Shown piece after piece: positions 1 through 10,294 of a DNA stretch of 34,728 bases (position 1 is its first letter; each line of letters opens with the position of its first letter). Below the pieces are notes generated by a model that saw only the letters and a program-made list of their open reading frames with translations, did no database searches and had not been told where the DNA came from. Made by a program: the position numbers and the translations under genes. The stretch is from Chromera velia (Eukaryota; Sar; Chromeraceae): NCBI GenBank assembly GCA_018398765.1, contig JAHBMJ010001141.1:1-34728 (forward strand), read 5' to 3'.

Positions 1-840
1 TTTTTTGATTACTAATTTTCGACTATAAACAGTGAATAACTTGAGACTAGCACCTAATGTGAGCGTAAATATTGATTTAAACTATTTAAAAACACTACTA
101 AGGCATAGATTCTATAATAAAACGTTCTAAAAATGCATTAAAGCCTAATTTAAAGGCATAAAATAACACGAAAAAATGAGGTTTCTATTAATTAAAAGTG
201 AACCTGTTTTTGAACCTGTTTTTGAACCTGATTCAGGTTTATTACTTCGAAGTGAACCTTGAACCTTGAACCTTGAACCTTTTCCTAGTACTACTATACT
301 TTCACTGAGTCTTTCAGTGTAGCTGGATATTTGCAGATTGCTATACAGTTACCCCACACCTAGCCCCACACACATAAAAGAAGTCATTGAAGTAAAATTC
401 ATTATTCATTGAGAACGAAAGAAAAACAAAGGAAGGAACGGGGAAGGCCGGGAAGGAAACGAAGGAAGGAAAGGAGGAAGGAACGAAGGACCCGGCAAAA
501 AGAATGAATGAACAAAGAAAGAAAGAAAGACAGATAGAAAGAATAAACTGATGGGAAAAACAAGAGAGAGGGGAAGGAAGGAAGGAAGGAAGCAAAGAAG
601 CAAGCGAAAAAACTTAAAGGAAGGACGGAGAGAAGGCGGGAGGCAGGAAGCATTAGGGAGCAGAAACTGCGCGAACGAAGGAAGCAATAACGAAGCAAAA
701 AGAAAATTTAATCAGAACGAACTAATTATCGACCGCGAACCTAAAAGAGAAATACAGAATTGATCAGATATATTTCAACGGTGTTCCTATACCCATTGAT
801 CGATCGATCGATCGTAGTTTCAGATCAAAACAGAGCGAGC
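1..840. repeat. AT-rich and simple-repeat DNA with no gene
   Basis: Positions 1-180 are AT-rich with no usable reading frame. Positions 199-282 carry a short tandem motif built on GAACCT (TTTTTGAACCTG, then GAACCTT several times). Positions 405-720 are a purine-rich tract dominated by GGAA and GAAGG, whose complement gives artefactual Ser/Phe/Pro-rich frames. Positions 797-814 are (GATC)n. This lies beyond the 3' end of the papain-like gene, which stops at 1773, and no exon could be supported. Confidence 0.6.
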
Positions 841-1195
841 TAGTTTAAATTGTGCCGTCAGCTTTGGACGGGCATTCATCCAATCCTGCATGGAATCTGG
901 TGCGTGCGTGCGTGCGTGCGTGGGTATTCATTCATGAATTCACACAAGAACAATTTAAGCATGCGGTTGCGCTCAAACATTCACACGCACTCTAACAAAC
1001 CACAGGAAGACAACAGGATGCACGGCTCAGCAGCTGCGTGCCGGATGGATGCACAAAGGACCATGCCAGTGAGTCCGTGTGTTTGGAGAAGGGGTCAGTC
1101 ACATTTTGCGTGAGAGAGAGAAGACAGGGGCGACCCGCCTGCAGGGAGCATCGCCTCAGCCTGCGATGAAGGGGCGAATTGAATATTTTTGAGTG

Positions 1196-1411
1196 ATGGC
1201 ACCACAGAAGGAAAGACGGGAGGGGATGGAATTCTTTACAGACGTTGACGAGGTGGAAGGAGAACTGGAGGAGGACGGGCTCTTTTTGATCCCTCCCATG
1301 ATGGGAATAGGGAGAAGAAAAACACAGGGGGAGAGAGGCAGACACGGCAAAAGAGAACCAGAGCTTCCTCATCAAAGCCGACGATGGTCCTTTCTTTTCA
1401 CTCCCTCATGA
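1196..1411 (+). CDS. Small acidic ORF, doubtful
   Basis: This is an open frame of 71 codons starting at an ATG at 1196. Its middle is rich in Glu, Asp and Gly, followed by a basic segment. I recognise no domain. It lies downstream of the minus-strand papain-like gene and could equally be antisense to that gene's 3' UTR or an exon of an unseen neighbour. No splice sites or homologous motif support it, so it is recorded only as a possibility. The rest of 840-1770 shows a (GTGC)n-like tract near 900 and a (CT)n tract near 1757-1771, and no convincing exon. Confidence 0.15.
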   Translation: MAPQKERREGMEFFTDVDEVEGELEEDGLFLIPPMMGIGRRKTQGERGRHGKREPELPHQSRRWSFLFTPS

Positions 1412-1772
1412 ATTTTTTCTCTGCTTTTGTTGGAACGGAGGGAATGAGGGATGTGCAACATGATTAACGGGAAGAAGGGAAGAGGAACTTGTGGCGATGG
1501 TATACGGTTCCTTTTCTGATCACAAAAGATTTGAGAGGGACGAGCGAGAAAGTGAGTGCGTGTACAGATGCGGACAGCTTATCGCTTACAAGGAAGAGAA
1601 GGGTCACTCACTCCCTTCCAACCTTCCCTCTTCCAATCCAGCCTCGCCACAGTGAGAGAGACTGGACACCCAAACACAGACAGTAAACAGGAGAGACCTT
1701 TCACTCTTCCTACCCATCTCCTCCTCCCCCATCTCCGGCCCTCTTTTGTTCCTTCTCTCTCTCTCTCTCTCT

Positions 1773-3686
1773 TCACGACGTCTCGAGATCCTCCAACTCC
1801 CCCGTGTCTGCCTCCGAGTCGTCCATCGATTCTGCGGCCTCCTCTGATTCGTCAAACGCCCCTCTTGGGAAGATGCCCTCAACAAACGAGTGGGCAGCGA
1901 ACCCCTCGATGCTCGTCTCGTTGGTTCCTCTGCGGATACGGAAGTATCCACAGGCCTCGTCCTCGAATGGGTTGAACACCTCCCCTCCTGAATTAAAGGA
2001 AGGAAGGAAGAAAAAGAATTCTGTATGAAAAAAAAAAAGGTTGAACACCTCCCCTCCTGAATTAAAGGAAGGAAGGAAGAAAAAGAATTCTGTATGAAAG
2101 GTTGAACACCTCCCCTCCTGAAAGGAAGGAAGGAAGAAAAAGAATTCTTTACGAACAAAAAAAAAGGGTTGAACACCTCCCCTCCTGAATTAAACGAAGG
2201 GAGGAAGAAAAAAAAAAAGAAAGAAGGAAAGAAAGAAAGAAAGAAAGAAAGAAAGAAGGGATGGAAAAGATCAAAGACAAGACAGAAAGGTGTGTGTGAA
2301 GAAAGTGCATACAACACATGAAACAGAAGAAGCAGTGACGGAGGGCACACCCAACGAAAGATGAGTAAGAGAAAGGAAAGCGAGGGAAAGAAAGAAGTTC
2401 CGGGCGACGAAGTGGGGGAGAGACCGCTTTCTTTTTGGAGAAACTTTTGAAGAAAGACACGCGGCAAAGAGGGAATCGGGAGAGGCACAAACACGTCCAA
2501 GCAAACAAAGCAGCGCGGAGAGGAGAGGAGTGGAAAAAGGAAGAAACCCAACGCACGGAAGCCTTCTCTCTCTCTGCCTGTCCTTTTGTCTCAGCATAAT
2601 AGTGGCGGGAGAGGGAAGAAAAAAGAAGAAGAAAGGAAGAGGGTCCTGTCGTTCGGCTGCTGCTCTCCTCAACCCCCTTCATATTTTCTGATGCGATTGC
2701 CACCATGATGATTTATTTTCACTCACCTGGAGAATATTTGAAGGAATGCGAACACCAAGTCCCCCCGCAGGCCTCCTTCGAGCACGCTTCCATTTTCGAG
2801 TTCTCTCCCCAGAAAGGCCCAAACGAGTTCTCTCCTATCCAGTATTTCTCATCTGTCTCTGCGTCACGGCCCCACCCGATCAGCTGCACACAGAGAAGGG
2901 GGGAAGGAGGGGGGTCTGAAGAACACACACCTTCAGACGCAATCTGCCAAGCGAGAGGGCAGAGAAGAAAGGAAAAAGGAAGGGGTTGAAGAAAAAAGTT
3001 GACTGAGTGTCGTCCATTAAGAGGAGAAGAATTACGCATATCTCTTGCCCTTTTCTTGCTCACGTTTCTCCCTTAGCTCTCCGTTCTTTTCTTCTATTCT
3101 TGCTGCTTTGCTCCAACTGTTTCTCTGCCTGCCTGGTCGATGCCTGATCCTGGACTTTTCTTCTATTCTTGCTGCTTTGCTCCAACTGTTTCTCTGCCTG
3201 CCTGGTCGATGCCTGATCCTGAACTTTTCTTCTATTCTTGCTGCTTTGCTCCAACTGTTTCTCTGCCTGCCTGGTCGATGCCTGATCCTGAACTTTGACA
3301 CCGACCGAGGACAATCAACCGACCGACCTGCACTGCGTGGTTGCCCGCTCTTCTGTTGGTCTTTCTCGTGTAGACTCCCCCTGTGTACTGGAAGAAGTCG
3401 TAGAAGACCTCCATGGTCGCGTAGACAGCCCCGTAAGTCAGGATGGCAGCCTGGATGGCCTTCTCTCCGGAGACGACGTTGGTGACAGGGGAGCGTTTGT
3501 AGAGGCTCATGGGGACCTTCCAACCCTCTGCCGTCTCCTCGCGGGAGGGCGGACGGGCTCCCACCATCTCGCAGTGGAAGTTCTTGGGCTCCAAGCAGAA
3601 TTGGTCTCCCAGGGGGTTGGCCTCCGGTCTCTGCGTGTCACCGGCGTGGTACCTGCACGGGGAGAGGGAGGGCGAGGGCAAGCAGT

Positions 3687-3717
<31 letters not shown>

Positions 3718-6700
3718 CATGAGAGACGCCGTGATAAGATTCAGGAATGGGCAGGAGAAAAGAGACTGGAGGGGGCAGGAAGGAAGGCAGAAGAAAGGCG
3801 CATCGACTCAATTTCAGGATGAGACAGATGTCTTTTGTCGTTGTTCGGATCTAGCGAAGAGACTCGACAAGAAAGAGAAAAAACATGAAGCGAATTGAAA
3901 GGGAGAAATTTCACCACACAAAGGTTCTTGTTAAATTCTTCTCTGGTAATACAAGCCAGTAGGGACACCGACATTCCAATTTCTTGTCAGCTGGATGACC
4001 TGACCCTTCCTCTCAATAATCATTTTAATTACCCTATTTATGATTCCACAAAAACTCCTTGACCTACTTGTAGCAAGTCTCCGAGCAGACTCCCGAGATG
4101 TCAATGGCGTTGAAAGCCGAGAACGCACTCCCCCCCGCACACCCTGCTGACTCCCTCGCACACTCCAACACTCTCTGTCGAGAGAAATCCGCAGACTTCT
4201 CCCCCCCCGTTAGGAAGCACATCTGCTTCTCAAACGACCCCAAAGCCGCAAACGCCCACCCAGCCCCGCAATCTCCCTGCTGTCGAGGATATCTCTGACA
4301 GGCAGCGGGGCCAGAAGTGCGGAAATCGTATTCATCGGGGAAAGCCTTCAGGTTCCGTCGCTTCAATACAGTCTCAGCGAATCTCTCGGAGTGATCGGAG
4401 ATCGATCTCTGAGTGTCAAGGTCAAGAAGATGGAAGGAATCGAGGGCATCGCCTGAGGCAACCAAACGACGCCCCACAGCCTCATCTGAAATCTCCTCTA
4501 CTGCTGCTGTCTGCTTTGCCTTCGCTTCAGAAGACTGAGAGGAAGATTTCGCTTTCGCGTCCTCGACCTCTTTCTTTGTCGCGAGCATCTGTTCCTTCAG
4601 CGTCGTGATCTGCTCTGCAACCTCCGCAGCCTGTGCGGCATATCTCGACCTCTTCTCGGGATCTCCGTAGACCTCCGCGATGTCTCTGTCTGCCTCGTGC
4701 ATTCTCTGCAAAGAGCTCAGGGTCTCTGCAAGGAGTTTCTCTCTCTCGAACCTCTGCTCAGCTTCCTCGAGCTGCAAACACATTCAGAGAAGGAAGACAA
4801 CAGGGAGGGGGCACAAAAGAGATGCGCCATGGAATTTCGTTCTAGTTTATCAGACGGCCGTCTATGTGGGGGAGGTAGACGATGCAGAATCGGACACAAA
4901 AGGTGCCCTGACAGTAGACACGTGAGGTGACGTCCTTCTTTCGTCTCTTCAGGTAAGAGACAGGTAGTCGGAGAAAAACGTCACCGGTCACAGAATGAGT
5001 GCCGCAGAAAAAGGAGGGAGGAAGAGGGCCAGAAAGGAGCAAAAGAGGCAAAAGACGAGGAGGAAAGAGCATCAGAGCACAAAGGAGACAGAAAGAAATT
5101 CTCAGCAGCAAAGGCAAGTGCCCAGACTCACGCAAGCACTCGTGGACCGCCTTCTCCTCACCCACCCACTCACGTCTGAATTCCCCTGCTCCCTTTAATT
5201 TCATTCTTTCAGACCCGACCGACCTTGATTTTGATGAGTCTGTCCGTTGCCTTCTTTGTTGCGGCAGACGATCCCAACCTCTCTGCGTTGGTGAGGTCCT
5301 GCTCGGCAATAGCCAACTTGGACTGCAGACAATTAAGGGAAGGAGACGGGGCGAGAAGAGAGGAGAAGAGAAGAGAGGAGAAGAGAAGAGAAGAGAAGAG
5401 AAGAAAGACACACATGCAGAGAGGAATGTGGAGACCATTAGAGATTGACGTGACATCCTTCTGGCTCTCCTATGGTTCCTCTGCATTCTTTGACGATGAG
5501 CCTGGTCTTCAGGTGACTGACAGACTAACAAACCACACCACTCTCTTTCTACCGGCTTCTTCAGACACACACGGATCTTCCGTTCCTCTTGAAAAAAGAT
5601 CCTGATAGTTTCATACTTCAGAGCAACAAAGTGGGAACGTACAGATAGAGAGAGGGAGAGGCAGAAAGACAGAGGCACTCGGACACAAGTGGACGCAGGT
5701 ACGCTATTTGACGAGGGAAGTCAAAAAAGCTCACGCAGAGAAACGTGAACACAACAAAACACATACGAGAAGCCCCCCTCCCCCCCCCCACCCACCTTGA
5801 GGTCCTCAAGAGCCTTCCTGGCGTTCTGCTCGTCCTCTGAGGAGGTCGCGCCGTCTATCGCCGCACGCAGCCTCTCCCGTCTGGCATCCTTCAGTTTGTC
5901 TGCTGCTGACTGTGTCTCCCCTGCCCCCTTGCCCTCTTCTCGCATCTCTGCCTCCTCTGGGGTCTCCTCCTCGATCGGCCCTTCCGTCTCTCCCTCCTCG
6001 GGGACCGGTTCCAGCTCTTCGGGGGCAGGCCCGTAGTCGCCTGCAATAGGGAACCNGGGGGGGGGGGGGAACGGGGGGAACAAGGAGTAATTTTGTGTAG
6101 AACAGAAGCGGCTCCCAAGAGAAAGGAGACGGTAGGCAAAGACGCAAACGGGGAGACAGAAAGTAGGGAAAAAGACGGAGGGATGGATGGAGAGAATGCA
6201 AGCGGGCAGAAGAGACATACACAGAGTTGCGAAGAGAAAAGGAACCAAAGGCCCCCCAGAATACCCAAGCAAGACACTCAAGGAAGGGGAAAAAACAAAT
6301 GACTTAAGTCCCACCAACACCCAGACTGACCTCCAATCTTGCACACAGGCGGGATGGTCTTCAAGAAAGAGAAGTGATACGAAATCGAACCGTCGCTGTC
6401 TGTCTTCATCTCCAACTTTCCATACACCCTGATGGGAATAAATCCCTCTGGGGCAGGAGGGAGCACTTCAACAAATCTGGAGGGGTACGTGACGAGGGGG
6501 AGCCTAGGCTCTCGAGCAAGCAGGGCCTTTTCAAATTCAACTGCTGCTTCTGCTTTGGCTTTGTCCTTTGCCTCAAGGGCAACTTCCTCTTCATCTTCAG
6601 GGGACGGGATCGTCGAAGTTGCTGCCCTCTCCCTTCCTGTCTTGAATGCCTCCAATGCATCCTTCTTGTTGTCTAGTGTCACCTCCTGTCTCTGTACTTC

Positions 6701-8080
6701 CAGGGCTGCCTGGACTCTGTTTTTCTTTGCAAGCTCAGCCTCCTTCTTTGCCTCTTCAATCATGCCCTCATCCCCCAAACCCTCGGCCTCTGCAATTCCT
6801 GCCGCTTCCTCTGTCTCTTGTGACTTTGCAATAGCGAGCTGTTTGTTCAAAATCGACAGCACAATCTCTTCAAACTCAATCTCTGCCTGCATTCTGGCTT
6901 CGACTGTGTCTTTCGACAAATCCCCTGCCTTCTTTTCTGCCGTCTCTTGTGCTGTGTACTCCTCTATCTCCTTTTTTTTGGCGTCTCTGTCTTCTCGCAG
7001 AGACGCCAAGTCTGCCGTCATGGCCTTCTGCTCTTCATTCGCAGCGGCAATTTTCTGTCTGGCCTCTTCGACTGCAGGGGAGACGGTCCCGACGGGAAAA
7101 TCCTCTGCAATTCTCTCGGCTAACTTCTCGTCCTTCGCTGCTTCTGTTGCCGTCTCCTCTGAGGGGATTGTCGTGAGCTCTGTTGGCTCGGGGGTGGTGG
7201 CCTCCTCGGGCTCCTCAGCAGGCACTGTCTCTTCTGCTTCTGCTTCAGGGGCGGGGGTACTCTCAGGGGTAGGGGTAGTATCCGTACCTCCGAAGCTCTC
7301 GACTGGGGGGGAGGTCGGGGCGTCAGCATCGAGGTCAACAACCTCATCGACTCCAGGGTCCTCATCTTGCAACGCCCTTCTGGCTCTTCTCAGAAGCCGC
7401 CTGCCTGGGCCCACAGAGGCAGGGGAAGGGGCAGCGGGGGCGGTGGAGGGGGAGGATCCCAACACGCTCCCCCACCACTTTTCGTTGGTCTTCAAGGCAG
7501 TGCCGTTTCCGTGGAACTCACCCTCTTTGACAAGAAGGATGAACTCCTTTGCAACACCTCCCATGACGACATAGTGGACTGGGTTGATCGCACCGATCGT
7601 GGCATCAAAAGAGACGGAAGGCGCGTCACACTCTTTGCGCTTTTCGTTGATGGAGGTGACAAGATAATCCACCAACTCTTTCCGAACCCCCTCTGCCATG
7701 GGAATTGCACCAACGAAAGAGGACAATTGGCAAAATTTATGGTCGAGAGGCACCCAATTTTTCCCATCATCACTCTTCTGGAAGGCGCTGACCTGCTGCT
7801 CGAACGTCGTTTGTTCGACATCGAGCAACAGTTTAAGCTCTCCTGAGGGACGTTCGAGATACACTGCGCAAACGTCATTTTCAGCTGCCAACTTCATATG
7901 CGCTAAATCGCTCTCTGGAACAAAAGCACCGAAACAGCCCAGCTCTGGCCATTTGAAGGAGAGGTAGGACTTTGCAATGTCGAGAGCCTGCTTCTTTGTT
8001 GGACAGACCTCCTCAGCAGTCTGGTCCCCCCCAGCACCTCGTGCCAAGGCGGCGGCAGCCACCAACAGGCACCGTCTCAT
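1773..8080 (-). CDS. Secreted papain-family (C1) pseudopeptidase with long coiled-coil N-terminal region
   Basis: Seven exons in transcript order: 8080-6331, 6040-5796, 5322-5224, 4771-4068, 3652-3328, 2883-2727, 1987-1773. All introns are GT-AG, all phases agree, and the sum is 3495 nt (1164 residues plus stop). The ATG at 8080 sits in an ACC-ATG context and opens a signal peptide (MRRCLLVAAAALARGAGG). Residues 19-225 form a Cys-containing domain I do not recognise. About 226-340 is Pro/Thr/Glu-rich, and about 345-780 is Ala/Glu/Lys-rich, predicted coiled coil. The C1 domain spans about 840-1130. The active-site block reads QQGDCGAGWAF, so the catalytic Cys is Gly869 (codon GGG, 4261-4259). 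His1038 (GNHAVQ) and Asn1060 (ENSFG) are kept, as are the WG-like GWG and GYFRIRRG blocks. The NxC disulfide Cys near the end is replaced (TNETSIEG). An insert of about 30 residues separates WGE from GYFRI. By analogy with inactive SERA-type proteins it may bind rather than cut; that is inference. Confidence 0.85.
1969..2250 (-). repeat. Four tandem copies of the last 3' splice site of the papain-like gene
   Basis: A unit beginning GTTGAACACC on the plus strand recurs at 1971, 2040, 2101 and 2168 (spacings 69, 61 and 67). On the minus strand each unit contains a pyrimidine tract, the acceptor TTCAG (or a close variant) and the first coding bases GAGGGGAGGTG. The copy next to the exon is the acceptor used in the gene model. 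Using the copy 69 bases upstream would add 23 residues in frame; the two further copies would shift the frame. The array runs into a (GAAA)n tract at 2218-2257. Confidence 0.9.
3087..3296. repeat. 69-bp unit repeated three times inside an intron
   Basis: Three near-identical 69-bp units start at about 3091, 3160 and 3229. They lie in the intron between the exons carrying the catalytic His and Asn of the papain-like gene. Because 69 is a multiple of three, the array stays open in several frames on both strands and mimics a 23-residue protein repeat. The gene model joins cleanly across it (HAVQ then LIGWG), so I treat it as intronic. Confidence 0.8.
3690..3719. repeat. (GT)n microsatellite in intron
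   Basis: A run of GT dinucleotides lies just upstream, in transcript sense, of the acceptor at 3653-3654 of the papain-like gene. On the transcribed strand it reads (AC)n ahead of the pyrimidine tract. Confidence 0.85.
5345..5406. repeat. (GAAGAGAG)n-type purine tract in intron
   Basis: An imperfect GAGAA/GAGGA tract lies close to the acceptor before the 99-nt exon (5322-5224) of the papain-like gene. On the transcribed strand it is a long pyrimidine tract and so may serve as the splice-acceptor tract. Confidence 0.75.
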
Positions 8081-8500
8081 GGTGAAAGAAACCGAGAACA
8101 ATGCAGCTTCCAACAGCAGAAAAAGGCTCTCGAGATGGTTGGAAGGCAGTCACAGAAGATCAGAAGTGAGTGATCTTGAGCGTCACCAGATAGATTCGGA
8201 GTCTTGAAATGTCTTGAAGCAGCCGAAACTCTGCAGCGATCTCTCGAAAAAAATGAGCTGCACGCAGATTGAAGATGACTGAAGAATGTTGAAGAGACGG
8301 CCGGAGCTGACGCACGCAACTATACATATGCGTGCATGAGTGCACGGATCCATCGCGCGGCGCGCGGCGGCGCGGGGAAGCTGCGGCCGCGCCTCGATCT
8401 GGATCGATGCATGGCACTCTGCACGCACACCTCTGCAATCTTCTAATAATCCTCTGCATCATGCAGTAGCAGCAGTGATCGATAAAGAAACAGAACTTCT
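8081..8500 (-). promoter_or_regulatory. Upstream region of the papain-like gene
   Basis: No coding frame is supported here. The segment holds the 5' flank of the gene starting at 8080, including a very GC-rich stretch at 8354-8400 with a GCGGCCGC site, and ends at the retrotransposon boundary. No clear TATA box at a conventional distance was found, so promoter function is inferred only from position. Confidence 0.35.
8496..8500. repeat. Left target-site duplication
   Basis: CTTCT abuts the TG end of the LTR at 8501. It matches four of five bases of CTTCC at the other end. Confidence 0.5.
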
Positions 8501-8967
8501 TGTTATGGAATGTGACTGCTACTGCCTTGTCACACTCACTTGCTTTACGTCCGTTTACCTTGTCTACAGATAGCTAGACACACAGGCAATGTTTGTCTCT
8601 TCTCCGTACGACAAGTGGATCTTATACCAGGCAACGCTAAAACAGATCTCTATTCGATCAATCAATCAATCAGCAAGCGCGACATCTGCATGAAACTGAT
8701 CGTCTCGCTCGCTCTGCACAATTCAACCAACGATGCGGAATCATTGCGGATGTTTGCACATACCCCAGAAGCTGATCACACGGACACATCATGGTCATGC
8801 ATCTTGCCATACACATGCGCACTTTCTATAGGAAAGGCCGCCGCAAAGGCTGTCATCCCACAATGCATACTTCAGCATACAATCATCCTGCTGGCTGGAT
8901 TGATGCTTAAAGCCTGCATACCTCTACTCAGAGTTTTTTAGCTGTCTATCTGTTCACTTCTCTCACA
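8501..8967 (-). repeat. 3' LTR of the retrotransposon
   Basis: 467 bp, TGTTATGG...TCTCACA on the plus strand. Relative to the Gag ORF this is the downstream LTR. It contains (ATCA)n and no long coding frame shared by both copies beyond short artefacts. Its outer edge lies 420 bp upstream of the papain-like gene's ATG and in the same orientation. Confidence 0.88.
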
Positions 8968-9087
8968 GATCACCCCCCGAGAAAGCTCCTAAATAGAGCT
9001 CTCAAGCCTCCTGTTAGGAAACTCAGCCACACACAAACATATGTACACACCGACACACACCCCCGGTCTCTCACTCCTCACTCTTTC

Positions 9088-10227
9088 TCAAAATGGAAGA
9101 TCACTATCATTCGTTTCAAAAGAGTCAGCCCTGAATCGAGATCCTTGCTGGAGAGACACGCGTACTGCTGCAGCGTTCACAGTCTCTCTTTGAGATGTGG
9201 AAGTCTTAGAGCTAGAATGCGACACTGATCCATTCTTTCTTTTTTGCATCAATTCCTTGAAAAACATAGCATCCCTCTCCCTCTTGATCTCCATTTCTTC
9301 TTCAGTGAGAGGACACTGATCCTGGTCATACAACCCTAGAAAACCACACTTCCAGCATGGTTCCCGCTTGACTCTCTGTCCTCCTGCGTTGAACTCTCTC
9401 TTCGATGGTCCCTTGCCTCTCGACCCTCTCTGTCCTGTTGCTGCTGCTCCATACTCGTGGTGCAGAGGGGCAGACTTTTCTTCCTTTCTCCCCGCTGCAA
9501 CCTTCTGCGCTGTCGAAAGGGCCTCAAACTCTGCCTGGATGTTGGACAGAGTGGGAAGAGTCTTGTTCTTCTCAAACCACTCACTAACTTTCCGAATCAT
9601 CATCTCTTGATGCTTTTCTTCCAACCCGAACATGACAACCAGCAGCTCCAGGAACCCACCCGGCTTCCATGCAGTCCCGTGAACTCTGGCGTTCAACTCC
9701 TTTGCCTTCATCATCCTCTTTATCGGTTCCGTCTCTGGATCCTTCATGAAGGATAAGAGCACAAACCCTGTGACAAAGAGCTCTGCAAGTGCGTCTGCGC
9801 CAAAATGCAAAGCCAGCGCCGAAAGAGCATCATCGCACGTCGCCCCTGGCACAGACAAAGCATTCTTTATTACCTTGAAGAACTTTCTGTCTCCCTTCGC
9901 TGTCTGTATGAGAAACCACTTCCTCTGCAAAATCTGATCAAGCATCTTCTCCTGCTCATCAGTCGCATTCTGGGGGTCGAAGCCCATTGCCGCTTTGAGA
10001 CCCTCATCAAAAAGGTCCCAAGCGAATCGGAACTCCTCGTACGCGTACTTGTTCTCCTCCGGATCTTGCAACTTGTTGGCGTCTTGCTTGAACTTGACTG
10101 CCTTCAGTTCCCACCTACCGACAAACGTTCCCAATCTCCCTTGCTGGCCTGCGGAAGACGATATGTCTGCATCTCCTCTATTCCTCACAGGTGTAGGGGA
10201 AGCAACAACATGGGCACTGCCATCCAT
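9088..10227 (-). CDS. Gag-like protein of LTR retrotransposon
   Basis: Intact 379-residue frame. The first in-frame ATG is at 10227. Residues about 45-235 are a helix-rich, Lys/Glu-rich and Phe/Leu-rich segment with the look of a Ty1/copia-type Gag capsid domain. Residues 240-290 are basic and Gly-rich. Residues 291-305 read CWKC then DQDQC, a Cys-rich site resembling a retroviral zinc knuckle but without the His of a true CCHC motif. The C-terminus is Ser/Arg-rich. The frame is free of stops although the LTRs have diverged by about 5%, suggesting selection on the protein or recent loss of activity. The Gag call rests on its place between two LTRs plus the knuckle-like site; no database match was possible. 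Confidence 0.7.
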   Translation of the reverse strand: MDGSAHVVASPTPVRNRGDADISSSAGQQGRLGTFVGRWELKAVKFKQDANKLQDPEENKYAYEEFRFAWDLFDEGLKAAMGFDPQNATDEQEKMLDQILQRKWFLIQTAKGDRKFFKVIKNALSVPGATCDDALSALALHFGADALAELFVTGFVLLSFMKDPETEPIKRMMKAKELNARVHGTAWKPGGFLELLVVMFGLEEKHQEMMIRKVSEWFEKNKTLPTLSNIQAEFEALSTAQKVAAGRKEEKSAPLHHEYGAAATGQRGSRGKGPSKREFNAGGQRVKREPCWKCGFLGLYDQDQCPLTEEEMEIKRERDAMFFKELMQKRKNGSVSHSSSKTSTSQRETVNAAAVRVSLQQGSRFRADSFETNDSDLPF

Positions 10228-10294
10228 GATGGAAGGAAACAAGAAGCCTCAACTCGATCCAACAGTTTCAAGCCTGCCTGACGGAACATCAAAC

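Noticed and set aside
1604-2551. 315-codon minus-strand ORF
   Set aside because: It reads through the four-copy acceptor array in a frame other than the C1 domain, and is Phe/Ser/Leu-rich low complexity. The in-phase model uses the other frame.
3060-3314. Exon encoding a 23-residue triple repeat
   Set aside because: The flanking exons join in phase without it (HAVQ|LIGWG reproduces the conserved C1 sequence), so inclusion would break the fold.
6432-7574. 380-codon plus-strand ORF rich in Ser and Ala
   Set aside because: It is antisense to the first exon of the papain-like gene, whose Ala/Glu-rich coding bias produces stop-free Ser/Ala/Phe antisense frames. No motif or splice support.
10228-10294. 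tRNA primer-binding site next to the 5' LTR
   Set aside because: No TGG-starting sequence adjoins the LTR end, so no specific tRNA primer could be named.
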